The translations under genes were made by a program, and so were the position numbers. Below the pieces are notes generated by a model. The model saw only the letters and a program-made list of their open reading frames with translations, made no database searches and was not told the DNA's origin. From positions 641,076 through 705,075 of the forward strand of contig FJOG01000019.1 of NCBI GenBank assembly GCA_900073065.1: a stretch of DNA of 64,000 nucleotides. The letters are read 5' to 3'. Of this stretch, positions 24,604 through 35,209 are shown one piece after another. Every line of letters starts with the position of its first letter. The first letter of the stretch is position 1. Origin of the DNA: Phialocephala subalpina (lineage: Eukaryota; Ascomycota; Leotiomycetes; Helotiales; Mollisiaceae).

Positions 24604-25832
24604 CTACAAATTCTTCCTCAGAAACTCTATCTGGACCTTGATGTTCTCCTCAAGACCCGGCCCATCATATACACCAAAATGGCTGTATCCCCTCACGACA
24701 TGAATCTGCTTTGGCTCCAAAGCAAGTTGGTACATGGCCAGTTGATTATCAGTCCCGACTGTCTCATCATCATCAGCCACAACCATCAAAAAGGGCGTCG
24801 GCGCAATCCTATGAATGAACGACTTCGGTTCATGCGCCATAAGGTTGAACATCGACTGCAACGTCACCTCATTCTTCCAATTCCCTCCAATCTTCTTCAT
24901 GTCCTCCATGAAGTGGTACGCCGCAGGCGAGTTCAAAATCGCCATCGATCTCCCACTCTCAGCTTCCTCGGGACTTGTAGGACTAACAGGAATCATGACC
25001 GATGGATTCCCACCCCTAATTCCTGCTCGATTGGCAAAGATACCAGGAAGCATTTTTACCAGGGGCTTGGTATGGATCTCCCCAGATACGAATGGTGTTT
25101 GTGCTATGACGGTTTTGATACGTTTGTCTACCGCGGCGGCACAGATTACATTCCCACCTGAGAGACTGGTTCCCCAGTACGCGATTCTCGTAGCGTCGAC
25201 CTCGGGTTGAGAAGCGGCGAAGTCGAAGGCGTCAAAGTAATCTCTGACTTGGTGGACTGGGTCGATTTCGTTCCTGGGGAGTCCATCACTGTCTCCGAAG
25301 TTGCGGTTGTCGTATACGAGTGTGTTCCATCCTTCTGCTTGGAATCGTTGGGCGAAGTTGTCGAGGTTCTGGAGCTTGATTCCTGAGAACTGGTTTGGTC
25401 AGTAAGTGTTTCATATAGTACAGTTCTGTTGGTCGAAGGGTACATACACCGTGGCTCATGATTATGCAAGGGCCTTTTGAAGTTGCGGGGTAGAACCACG
25501 CTCGTAAAGTTACGCCATCGAGACTTTTGAACTCGACATCACGTCGATTGGTCGTCATCTCGAAATACCTATCATGGAAGATAGTTCGATGGGATAGGAG
25601 AATGTGAGGGAGGGCTCTTTCTTTTGTTCAACCTACAGAAACTCACATACATTGCACCATCCAATCGAATCCGCGTCTTGGGATCATTTTCAAAGGTTCC
25701 GACACCATCGGAACCGGGTCGGGGTCGGAGACTTCGCCCTTCTGAAACATACACAAAGCTCATTCCGATCACAATCGGAATCAGCGTCAAGACGTGATAA
25801 TATAGTCGGAACCGAAATCTTGGGAAAGCCAT
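24604..25832 (-). CDS. membrane-anchored alpha/beta hydrolase
   Basis: Exons 25832-25651, 25568-25450 and 25382-24604 total 1080 nt, giving 359 aa. The first exon supplies a signal anchor (helix YYHVLTLIPIVIGMSFVYV, about residues 11-29). A GTATGT donor and TAG acceptor splice it in frame to YFEMTTNRRDVEFKSLDGV, so the hydrolase domain does not begin at the internal Met. The domain shows the oxyanion region IIMSHG, then VYDNRNFGDSDG, the nucleophile elbow GTSLSGG (Ser about 172), an acid in VVADDDE, and the catalytic His in GYSHFGVY near the end. The fold group includes S15/DltD-like hydrolases and the fungal polyketide transferases/thiohydrolases of the PsoB/Fma-PT type. An esterase role beside a Baeyer-Villiger monooxygenase would be sensible. 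Divergent from the SDR gene. Confidence 0.88.
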
Positions 25833-25981
25833 TTTATTCTCCGCCTTCCAAACCACTAACCCGGAACAAATTCCGTAGTTCAGAACTTATACTTTCGTCC
25901 CAAATGAGCTGCTTCGACAGCTTCGAGACAGAAAAGAAGAGAAAAACAGAGATTGTTGCCTCGAAAGAAGCTACATCAACA
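25833..25981. promoter_or_regulatory. divergent promoter hydrolase/SDR with CGGAA inverted repeat
   Basis: 149 bp between start codons. CGGAA-CAAA-TTCCG at 25862-25875 is a perfect inverted repeat with CGG and CCG triplets 8 nt apart, a layout that zinc-cluster regulators can bind. An in-frame ATG at 25904 is an alternative SDR start. Confidence 0.5.
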
Positions 25982-27157
25982 ATGCCAAAATCCATCCTCC
26001 CCCGCGAAGGCCTCACACTGGAAGCCTTATTCGCTCCAATCCGTCAGATACTCCTTCAGCCTCTCCTCACCGGATCACTCCTACTGGTCAGGTATCAATA
26101 TCTTGATTATATTCAGAGATGGGTGTCGCCAAAAGCATTCAACAATTTTCGATCAACCAAGGCGCTGACCGCTTTGAGCGTTTTATTCAGCATTGGTCTC
26201 TTGCGAAAAATCAACAACGCTCTATCTCGGCTTGTCCTGAATAACTTCACCCACGATGATACATGGGACTGGTCCAAAGAAGTTGTTGTCGTGACGGGAG
26301 GAAGTGGCGGGATAGGAGCTTTGATGGTGCAAATGTTCGCGGATAAAAACATCACTGTCATCGCTTTGGACATCACTCCTCCAAGAAAGCCATTCTCATG
26401 CAAGTTCCCTACCCCAATTCCCAGTCATCACAATCAATACTGACAAGTCTTTTCATTACAGCGCCCAAAGTCCACTTCTACAAACTCGACATAACCTCTA
26501 CCACCTCCATCCAGGATGTAGCCTCCCTCATCCGCAAATCGCATGGCGATCCAACCGTCCTAATCAACAACGCCGGAATCGGCACCTCCAAAACTATCTT
26601 CGACGAAACCGAAACCGAAATACGCCGCACATTCGACGTAAATACCATCTCTCATTTCCTCCTCGTCAAAGAATTCGTTCCAGAGATGGTGAGGGAGAAT
26701 CATGGACATATTGTTACGGTGGCGAGCATGGCGAGCTTTTTGGTGCATGCAGGGAATGTGGATTATACGTGTACGAAAGCGAGTGCGTTGGCATTTCATG
26801 AGGGGCTGGGACAGGAGTTGAAGGGGAGGTATGGGGCGGGAAGGGTGAGGACTAGGTGAGTTTATTTTCCCTCTCTTGTATGTTGCTGTAGCGCTGATTC
26901 GGTTGTTGTGTAGCATCGTTCATCCAACGTGGATTCGAACACCGTTGATCGAAAGGTTGACTTCGAAGCCGGAGTTTAAGGACTTCGTGCTGGAGCCGGA
27001 GACGGTGGCTGAGGCGGTCGTGGAGCAGGTGTTGTCGGGGTATGGTGGGCAGTTGATTTTACCTGCGCGTTTGGGTCTGATGTCGGGCGTGAGAGGATTC
27101 CCCTCATGGTTGCAGGAAAGTATGAGGAATGGGGTTAACCAGGTTTTGAAGACCTGA
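25982..27157 (+). CDS. short-chain dehydrogenase/reductase, membrane-associated (RDH10/SDR16C-like)
   Basis: NAD(P)-dependent alcohol/carbonyl oxidoreductase. Exons 25982-26399, 26462-26855 and 26914-27157 total 1056 nt, giving 351 aa. The first intron is GC-AG: donor GCAAGT at 26400, acceptor CAG at 26461, phase 1; no GT donor restores the frame. The N-terminal 100 residues include one or two hydrophobic segments (LLQPLLTGSLLLVRY and ALTALSVLFSIGLL), then the cofactor loop TGGSGGIG (about 105), DIT, NNAG, the catalytic Ser in VASMASF, and YTCTK (Tyr about 241, Lys +4). The C-terminus continues HPTWIRTPLI. This order and length match SDR16C-type retinol/long-chain alcohol dehydrogenases. The start was chosen at MPKSILPREG; an upstream in-frame ATG at 25904 would add 26 residues. 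Confidence 0.92.
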
Positions 27158-27174
27158 AGCAGAATCCAACATTC

Positions 27175-29345
27175 TTATATCGGTGGCGAATGCGTCCATT
27201 GTCGATTATCCCATGCGTTGATACCCTGCGGCTGTGGAAATGGGTGGTCTGCGGTCCATTCGATGCTTTCTGCGGCCATCATTTGAGAAAGAAAGGAAGA
27301 GAAGGATTCGGATCTTGGAGTCAATTCGTTTTGTATTTCTGTTTCTTCCTTCCACCCACTGCTCGTCGAATCCGGGGTTTTGATGTTTGAGGATATTTCA
27401 TGCAAGATAAGCTGAGGACCAATCCCTAGAGGGTCGTATCCCAACCTCTTCATCGCATTTTCCAGAGTCGAGACTTTTTGGCAGAGATGCTCCGATCCCG
27501 TGCCCGAAGTGCAGCACGCTTTGAGGATCTGGAGGCCAGTGAAGATATCTCGAGGCGCATTGCTGAACTGCAGCGGCGCATGTCGGACGGCCAGATAAAG
27601 CGCTGCAACAGCCGACAAAACGAAGAAGTTGAAGTTCACAGCTTGGAGTTCGTACATGGGAGTAGCTCTCCGAAGCTCGCTGCAAGACCGGATAGTATCC
27701 GAAGCACTGGAGACGGCTTTGTGAGAGAGGTGTGGGTTTTGGCAGACGTTGTCGGAAGAAAAAAGATAGTGCTTGTAGAGACCAATCTTCAGTTGGTTCT
27801 TGCAGACAGCTACCCATGCCTCGTTGAACTGGTCTCCAGGTGCACTGTTCGTGAGATCGAGATGATCTAGGTTATATGAGAGAGGTCGATTCATCGAAGT
27901 TGATAACGCCCATTTATCGGTCTCGATGTCAAGAGAGATGCAGGTTGAGGGCTCCATCAATATGTAGTTGCTCCCAAGCTTCGGCATTCTGGGTACGAAC
28001 CTCGCCGCGATTCGAACATACTCGATGAGAGACGAAAGATAATACGAAGAACGATCCTTGAAGCGATTAGCATGATGGTCAGGGTGCTGAGGGATACACT
28101 CACATATTCAAGTATCCTATGATCCATATCCTCGTCGTGGAGTGTGAATGGGAAATTGATCATGAAGCTGAAACGTCGGTCTAGTACATAAATGCACCAG
28201 AACATCTTGGACACCCAGCTCGGCTTTCCATCGAGCGATTTGTGAAGTCCCAGTTCTTGGCACATCTTTGCAGCAGTGCTGATTTTTCTCCAGGCGAGGA
28301 CTGTCTCGTCGCACTGCAAGTGATAGATACTCTAATGAGCTTCCTTAGCAATCAGTATGGATATCTCTCTTGGGGAACATACCAACAAGGTTGCAATAGC
28401 GATATCCTTCACATCAAACGTTGGCCCGCTCATCTTGGTCGTGAGCCTCTCGGACGCGATGGACAACAGGTTGCGGCTGACTTCGGTCTCTCTGTTTACC
28501 TTTGACGCGAGTGCACATGCTACAACTAGCCAGAGCAGATCCAAGTTTCTATCGTCGAGTTTATCATCCCACTCTGTGGTTCCTGTGCCTATGGCGGGGT
28601 CGAAAGTGTTGACTGATGGGTCAATGATAGTACCGGCCAACACAAGCAAGGAATCGAACTGAATAAAAGGGTAGAAACGCTCGCCCTCGAATCGAAAGTA
28701 TTCGATTAATTCACACGTTTCCATCCTTGAAAATGGGAAGATCGTAGGTATTGATGTGATGTGACTTGGCGTCAGAATGTCATCGACTGCGAACGAGGAC
28801 GGAGGGGTAAAGGGGTCGGGTAGAATTTCGGATCCGACTTTTAGCGGCCGAGTCTCTTTCCCGGTTCCCGAGAGGCACGTCTCAATCTCGGATGCAGCCT
28901 GAATAAGAATCGCGTCCAACTCATCATCGTGAGCCTCCACATCAACAACAACATCAATATCAGGATCTTGACTGGACGCTTCGATATGCCTCAACGCCAG
29001 GTCCAGCGAGGATTGTAATTGCCGCAATCCAGCCTCGAGATTTTGGTATCTAACTTTCGTCAGCCGCAGGCTTTTGTACTGCCCTTCCTCCTTACCTCGA
29101 CGCGACTCCCACGCTTGCACCTGGCGGTGAAGTCCCACACTCATAGGTACACCGAACTTTGCGATGCGTACATCTTTGGCATCGAGGCCCGCCGCTACAC
29201 TTGAGCTTTCGTCTCTTACATTGATGGCTGTCAGTCTGTCAACAGCAGGCTTCCAAGATGGAGCTAGGGAGAGGACGAACCATGCGTTTCGAGTGTATTT
29301 CTGACGTCTCTTGCTCTGTCCTACTGCGCGTTGACCCTTTTCCAT
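27175..29345 (-). CDS. Zn2Cys6 transcription factor with fungal-specific TF domain
   Basis: Exons 29345-29281, 29227-29096, 29049-28383, 28331-28104 and 28056-27175 total 1974 nt, giving 657 aa. The zinc cluster is split by a 53 bp intron: exon 1 ends in TG, and the next base completes the first Cys, giving RNACHQCKRRKLKC, then GPRCQRCTHRKVRC (six Cys, residues about 22-48). A short linker and heptad-like coil (YQNLEAGLRQLQSSLDLAL) follow for dimerisation. The middle homology region holds FRFEGERFYPFIQFDSLL, TAAKMCQELGLHKSLDG and SKMFWCIYVLDRRFSFM. Exon 2 ends with a GTAAGG donor. It is divergent from the monooxygenase and convergent with the SDR, so it probably controls this small gene group. 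Confidence 0.93.
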
Positions 29346-29931
29346 GTTGCTCGACACTTTGGATGTTCGGATGGAGATGCCAAAGTCTATGATGGCATGC
29401 AGGAAGGAAAATGAAGAGGCACGTCGTTGTCTTCCATACTCCGCAATTCTGTGGCGTACCTGGTGGCGAACCCCACAATCTCCGCTCCCGCCGTTCTTCA
29501 CACCTTTGAGGTCTCAAGCGGAAGCCGGTAGTTAGAACCGGGGAAATTTCAAAGTTCGGTTTGGTACCATCCAGCGCTGCAGGTGTGGACATAGTGTGGT
29601 TGGAGACATGGAAGGCCTGGCTGGATTCGAAGCTGCGGCTGGGTTCCGCCACGTCGTTCCGAGGAGTCTCGGAATAAAACGTCACGTGCCTCATCACGAT
29701 CAAAACGCGCCGTACTTTTCGGAACGACTAGTACCTGTGTCTTGAAGAAATAGTATTAAGAATAGAATCTAGACCCTCCCTATCCAGCCTGTCTTTACGC
29801 TGTGATCGAGTTTTGGTTCCCCGAAAATCTGTTGTCACACATCAACCCCATCATCATTCAACCTCCACACGTCAATTAACCACTTCGGTCTTGACATTAG
29901 GTTCCCTCGCGCTACCCTCCCTTTCTCTACA
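29346..29931. promoter_or_regulatory. divergent promoter of regulator and monooxygenase
   Basis: 586 bp between start codons. TTCCGAG-GAGT-CTCGGAA at 29657-29674 is a perfect 7-bp-arm inverted repeat (CCG-N8-CGG). A further CGGAA half-site lies at 29720-29724 and a CACGTG E-box at 29683-29688. The inverted repeat uses the same TTCCG/CGGAA arms as the hydrolase/SDR promoter. Confidence 0.5.
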
Positions 29932-31377
29932 ATGATTTTCGACTTCGATATTGTGATTGTTGGTGCGGGACTCTCAGGGATCAATGCAGCACAACGAGTT
30001 CAGACAGAGTTTCCGGGATTGACCTACACGATCCTCGAGGCTAGAGAAGCCCTGGGCGGGACCTGGGACTTGTTCAAATATCCTGGAATTCGCTCCGACT
30101 CTGATCTGTACACATTTGGTTTCCCATGGCGCCTCTGGGAGAGTACTCAAGCCATTGCTGATGGTCCATCTATTAAAAGGTACCTGGTCGAGTCAGCGGC
30201 TGAATCCGGGATTGAGAAGCACATCCAATATCACCACAGACTGATTTCTGCGGATTGGTCTTCAAAGACCCAGACCTGGTCATTGATTGTCGATGCTGAT
30301 GGAGAAAAGCGACAATTGAAAGCAGGATTCATGATCTATGGCACTGGATATTACGACTACGAAGAACCCTTGCAGACCACAATCCCCAACATCGACAAGT
30401 TCAACGGCACAATTGTTCACCCTCAATTCTGGCCCCAAGATCTCGAGTACAACGGCAAGAAGATAGTCATCATTGGCAGTGGCGCAACAGCAGTGACTCT
30501 CCTACCAGTACTAGCCAAAACAGCCGCCAGCGTCACAATGCTACAACGAAGCCCAACCTACATTCTCTCAGCACCCGCCATCGATTCCGAGACCTGGATT
30601 CGGAGGCTATTCCCCTCACACATCGCACATCAGCTCATTCGTTGGAAGTTCATGTGGGGCATGTGGTTGTACTTCCAGTTCTGCCGCCTCTTCCCTACCA
30701 AAGCGAAGCAATTGATCAAGGTCGCCACTGCAAAGGAACTCCCGAAACATATCGCCCAAGATCCACACTTCAAGCCTGCCTACAATCCGTGGGAACAACG
30801 TCTTTGTGTTTGCCCAGATGGGGATTTCTATGAGGCATTGCGGCAAGGAAATTCGCATGTGGTAACTGATACGATCGAGACCGTCACTGAATCTGGGATT
30901 CTTACAGCTGGAGGAACGGTCTTGGAGGCGGATATCATTGTCACTGCTACAGGCTTGAAGATGAAGTTCGCAGGAGGCGCTCAAACAAGAGTCGATGGAA
31001 CTTTGATCAAGTTCTCAGACAAGTATTTGTGGAAAGGGGCTCTGCTGCAGGATGTGCCTAATACGGCGTTCTTGCTTGGATACACGAACGCGTCATGGAC
31101 GCTTGGAGCCGAAGCTTCTATCCAGTTGGTGTGTAGAGTCTTGCGATACATGATGGCCAGAAGACTGGCGGTTGTTACGCCAAGAGTGGAGGATGAAAGT
31201 AAGGTGCAGCCGAGGAATATGATGAATTTGAAGAGTACATATATCGTTGCGGGGCGGGATGTTATGCCCAAAGGTGGCGACCTTGGGCCGTGGAAAGCGA
31301 GGGTCAATTATTTCAAGGATTTTTGGAATGCGAAATTTGGTGGGTTGGAGGGGTTGGAGTTCAGGGGAGCCTGGTGA
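29932..31377 (+). CDS. FAD-dependent monooxygenase, Baeyer-Villiger/FMO type
   Basis: Single exon, 481 aa. The N-terminal FAD Rossmann motif GAGLSG (residues 11-16) is followed by EAREALGGTWDLFKYPGIRS, the GGTW...YPG...D block of type I BVMOs and FMOs. The fingerprint F-x-G-x-x-x-H-x-x-x-W is met exactly by FNGTIVHPQFW (about 157-167). The NADPH motif GSGATA and the ATG triad (VTATGLKMK) follow. Such enzymes insert oxygen next to a ketone (giving an ester or lactone) or oxygenate soft N/S atoms. Beside an alpha/beta hydrolase and an alcohol dehydrogenase, the Baeyer-Villiger reading is favoured. Start: the first ATG, one residue group before the Rossmann strand. No introns, unlike its neighbours. 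Confidence 0.93.
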   Translation: MIFDFDIVIVGAGLSGINAAQRVQTEFPGLTYTILEAREALGGTWDLFKYPGIRSDSDLYTFGFPWRLWESTQAIADGPSIKRYLVESAAESGIEKHIQYHHRLISADWSSKTQTWSLIVDADGEKRQLKAGFMIYGTGYYDYEEPLQTTIPNIDKFNGTIVHPQFWPQDLEYNGKKIVIIGSGATAVTLLPVLAKTAASVTMLQRSPTYILSAPAIDSETWIRRLFPSHIAHQLIRWKFMWGMWLYFQFCRLFPTKAKQLIKVATAKELPKHIAQDPHFKPAYNPWEQRLCVCPDGDFYEALRQGNSHVVTDTIETVTESGILTAGGTVLEADIIVTATGLKMKFAGGAQTRVDGTLIKFSDKYLWKGALLQDVPNTAFLLGYTNASWTLGAEASIQLVCRVLRYMMARRLAVVTPRVEDESKVQPRNMMNLKSTYIVAGRDVMPKGGDLGPWKARVNYFKDFWNAKFGGLEGLEFRGAW

Positions 31378-31626
31378 AGGAACTTCATGGCAAGTGGTAC
31401 GTACCCATCCTTCCAGTCCGTGACCGCCGGCAAAACATACTCTGTTCTAATCATCTTGTACATAGGGATCCTTGGGAGATAGCAATTATGTGAATACTTT
31501 TATGCCTTCATCAAACTTGTCTTCATGACGAATGACATGTCAACAATGCCCTGCGAGAACACAGCTGCGCTGAGCATTATATTATCTTTTCCCATCTCCA
31601 CCAGTTTGCTTCAAAGTGTCTCTTTC

Positions 31627-33428
31627 TCATGAGCTAGGTGTAGGTAGGCAAGCACACGCACTACTCGCCCTCTCAATCACATTACCCACACAAGCACTCT
31701 TCACATACCCCGGCACCACACTCACATCCGTCACCAAAAGCTTCGTAAACTCACCACAGAATTTCTGACTCTCCGCCAACCGACCCTCAACCGAGTTCGA
31801 CCTGAACGCCCTCAAACAGTTATCCGCATTACAGACCGGTGGAGGAGGGCAAGTCTTCGAAGTCATCTTCGCAACCCAAGCCCCACGCTCAATTGTGTTA
31901 ATGAACACATATCCAGACTTGAAATACGCGTACGAAGACCATGTTCCGACAAACTCAACGAGACCACCACCAGGTGAAGCATCGTCTTCAGGATAGATGT
32001 CGAAGAATCCAACTTCGCAGACATCGCTTCCAGTGGGATTGCTGGGGACAGACGAGATGTCCAGAACGCGGAGACCAGCGCCGTAGTGTGATTGATAGAC
32101 TAGGCCTCCAATCACATATTGATTGTGATCGATAGACTTGGTTTTGGATTTGTATATTCCGGTTTGTTTAGGCGCCTCAAGAGAGCGGATGTCCCAGATG
32201 AAGGTCACTGGGAATCCGTCAGCTGCCGGGCCCGCACCCCTTTCTTCATCGAGTTCGTCATCGAGAAGAAGAAATTCTTGGTTGTTGACGTCGAGCACCC
32301 AGCCTTGATGAGTGTAGGATGCTCCTTCATAGGATGTACGCGAGATGATCGTAGTGTTCGTCTTGTCGGTCACGTCGTAGATGGTCAGGGTATCTTCGTT
32401 GTACCCGTAACAGATGTCTTTTCCTTGGTAGTTCTTGTCGGGTCCGCGATACACGAGACATTGGGCATCATGCACATAGCCATCTTGGGCAGCGCAACCT
32501 GGAGTGGTAGGCTTAGATGGATCCGTCAAGTCGATGAAGATGAGTCCAGCGGCACAGCTCGAGTTTCGTGGCGCCGCGCCAACAGAGACAGCGTAACCTT
32601 TCTCCTCATTCACAACAACGTTGTGGGTTCGTCCGACAGGAAGCTCGTTGAAATGGCCAGTCAAATCAACTTTTGCGTCAAACGTCTTCGGGCTCGCTGG
32701 ATCAAGGTCAAGCAGCTACCACACGTCAGCACTATTCCTCCTCAACTTCAACCTTTAGACTTACCTTCGTCATATCAAAGATTTGAATCCCATGACCAAC
32801 AGCCTCACTCCCAATAATCATATAATGCTTGTACGCCCTGATCTCCCTCCAAATACTCGGTACGGAATACTGCGGCAGTCGTCCAAGATACACCATCTTC
32901 CCCTCTTTAGAGATCTCGACAAATGCTGTTCCGTCCGCTTGGCCGATGGCTACGAACTCGCGGCCGGAGTCGGATGTCCAGCCCCAGGATGAGGAGCCTT
33001 CTCCCATTGAGCTACCGAGTGCTTCGTGGGGGAGGAAATGGTAAAGATCGGTCTTTAATGGTTAGGGTGGGCGAGGTTGAGGGGAAGAGAGGGGGATTAC
33101 ATTGCTGCATTTGAAGGTGTTGTTTGCGTCTCCAACGATGGCTTGTGCAAAACCATTTTTGCAGGGTGTGTAGCCAAGTTCGGGGTAGAGAGAGCTGCTC
33201 ATGAGTCCTGCTGCTCGCTCTTGATCCCATGTGCTCTACAACATTGATCAACGGTGTCATTGAATGTTTTCGGGGTGTGAAAGTTACCATTTTCTTGGCC
33301 ATGATGGACTCATGGACAATTCCTGAGTCGTACTGCTCTGCGGCGAGGAGCTCATTGACTGCCATCTCCTTACACGTGATGGCTGGGAGGAAGAGCGCAA
33401 GTGCGCCAAGGGCATGCTTGAAGACCAT
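31627..33428 (-). CDS. secreted LVIVD / choice-of-anchor B beta-propeller protein
   Basis: Exons 33428-33288, 33235-33101, 33052-32765 and 32715-31627 total 1653 nt, giving 550 aa; all introns are phase 0. A signal peptide (MVFKHALGALALFLPAITC) leads a domain of repeats with the look of LVIVD/choice-of-anchor-B proteins: SSWGWTSDSGREFVAIGQ, GIQIFDMTK, RTHNVVVNEEKGYAVSVG, GLIFIDLTDPSKPTTPG, LTIYDVTDKTNTTIISRTS, YTHQGWVLDV and GLRVLDISSVPSN. These predict an extracellular beta-propeller. The C-terminus is Cys-rich (CPPPPVCNADNCLRAFRSN, EFC/FC and CACLPT), a tail often seen on secreted fungal proteins. No enzyme active site is recognised. A TATAAATAG box lies about 110 bp upstream. Confidence 0.85.
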
Positions 33429-34561
33429 TATGGGCAATGCTCAAGTGAGCAAAGCTTGGAGAAGACACAACGGAAGATGAGAGAGATTGAGCAGATTCTG
33501 GAAGCGCTGCAGGACAACGTCGGATTTTCGTCTTCTATTTATACGCTATTCCTACTCCGCGCTTCCTTTTGCACTCCCTCCATATCTCATGTTCATGATA
33601 TGTGTCTTACCTTCTTGATTCGCTGCAACGTTGAGTTGACCTTCTGGAAGTCTGTTCTGGTCTTGGTATACTACTAATGGGGAAGGAAATAAGACTCTTG
33701 GAAGACGCGATACCTTGGCGTTCATCTGAATTCCTGGTACGATCCCCAACACTCGTTGATACCTTCCATGTCTTTAAGAGGAATCTAAATGCCGAGAGCC
33801 TCAGCATCTTGGCTCTCGGAACATCTCGAAAAGGACTTCTGATCCGGAAGGTGTCTTCTCGCTTAGTCTCGGGGAAAGAAAGTAGGACCTGCACTTCTCG
33901 AAAACGATTCCTCGCACAGCCTCATAGGTGATCTTGTAGAGATCTTGGCTTGCTTATATTCAAGGATGACAGATCTTCTTATTCGATGGTTAGAAAGTGC
34001 TTGGCTTGAAGAGGAAAGAAGTAAGAAGCTTGGCGGGTTAAGGTTGTCTGCCGAGTCCTTGGCGATTGGCATAACGCTCATTGCAGGGCAGGTCGGACGA
34101 AGATTGGTCCGTCTTTCATCTCTTCGGGAGTCATTTCATCTGAACTGGATTGGTAGCGACAGTCGTGGACGTTGTGGCGAGCGACTTCCTGGGAGGATTG
34201 TGGAAAAGGGGGCTGCAAGGCTATGCGGGGTCGGTTTAGCGAGCGAGCGCGGGGTAGTTCAGAGGAGCCTTCGAGTCTTCCTCTTCCTGTTCGACTCCCA
34301 TTTCAAGTATCTTTAAAGTGATATTCAGAAAAAGAGCCAAGTGCTTACCTCTACCTTCTGATCGAAAACATCTCAAGTTCGCATTAAGAACAAAATTCGC
34401 CAGACAGCATGCATGCTTGAACATACATGGGAACATTATACAGATTCTGAAAAGTATGCATCGCTGAATCGTCTTTGCAAATACGTTGTATCTCCTCCAC
34501 TCTAATTGCCAACCTCATCACCTTCTCTTGTGTGTTTCCTCCTCTCATCCCCATTTCCGCC
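33429..34561. other. intergenic
   Basis: Holds the promoter of the LVIVD gene on the left. The rest shows short frames on both strands with no recognisable product. Confidence 0.5.
33535..33543 (-). promoter_or_regulatory. TATA box of the LVIVD gene
   Basis: TATAAATAG on the minus strand, 107-115 bp before the ATG at 33428. Confidence 0.6.
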
Positions 34562-35116
34562 TCAGATGAACTCCGGAAACAACAACACCCTCGAGCAGCT
34601 GCAAGGAATATCATACGCATCCCCATCAAATCCCTTAATCATCTGAAACAATTGTGGCGCATTCGTTCCATGATACCATTCACAAACCAACCACCCATCA
34701 AACTCCTCATTCGTCTGCACAATCCCATCCGGTCCAGCATTCGCCCATCCTCCACTTCCATACCCGCTCGTAATATCAATCGGTTCCCATCTCGCATAGT
34801 TGGTATCAGACGGGAAGCCATTGGCGGAAAATGGGTACTGGTTAACGTCGAATTGAAGATTGGTGCCGTTGAGGAAAGCTCGTGAGCCGGTTGTGTTGAC
34901 GAAGACGGGGTCGGCGAGACCGGCACCGGTGTGCCAGGCTTCCAGGCCGTATTCTTGGTATTTTGCTGGACCGTCGGTGACTACCATTTTGATGTAGAAT
35001 TCTTGGGTGTTGTTTTGGGTGCCGGGGGTGTATGTTTGTCGGATTGAGAGGGGAGATGCGGCTGTGAAGCCGAGGAGGGTGGTTGCCGCAATGGCGAGGT
35101 TGCGGAAGAAGACCAT
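34562..35116 (-). CDS. small secreted protein
   Basis: Single exon, 184 aa. The signal peptide is MVFFRNLAIAATTLLGFTAAS. The mature part begins near SPLSIRQTYTPG and is rich in aromatic residues (EFYIKMVVTDGPAKYQEYGL, EAWHTGAGLADPVFV, WLVCEWYHG) with two likely N-glycosylation sites. Only three Cys remain in the mature part (EWYHG region and IPCSC near the end), so it is not a classic Cys-rich effector. The pattern is seen in uncharacterised small secreted proteins of plant-associated ascomycetes. TATATATA about 90 bp upstream supports regulated expression. Confidence 0.75.
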   Translation of the reverse strand: MVFFRNLAIAATTLLGFTAASPLSIRQTYTPGTQNNTQEFYIKMVVTDGPAKYQEYGLEAWHTGAGLADPVFVNTTGSRAFLNGTNLQFDVNQYPFSANGFPSDTNYARWEPIDITSGYGSGGWANAGPDGIVQTNEEFDGWLVCEWYHGTNAPQLFQMIKGFDGDAYDIPCSCSRVLLFPEFI

Positions 35117-35201
35117 CTTGCTGGTTCGTGAGATAGAATTGTGATTGAGATGTTTGGAGGAGAGCTTGTTTCTGGTGTCTGGTCTGGAGTGCTTCTTTAC
35201 C

Positions 35202-35209
35202 TATATATA
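35202..35209 (-). promoter_or_regulatory. TATA box of the small secreted protein
   Basis: TATATATA, 86-93 bp before the ATG at 35116. Confidence 0.5.

Noticed and set aside
29345..29501. Longer N-terminus for the Zn2Cys6 regulator
   Set aside because: The frame is open, but the extra sequence is not TF-like. The Met at 29345 gives the usual short basic leader before the zinc cluster.
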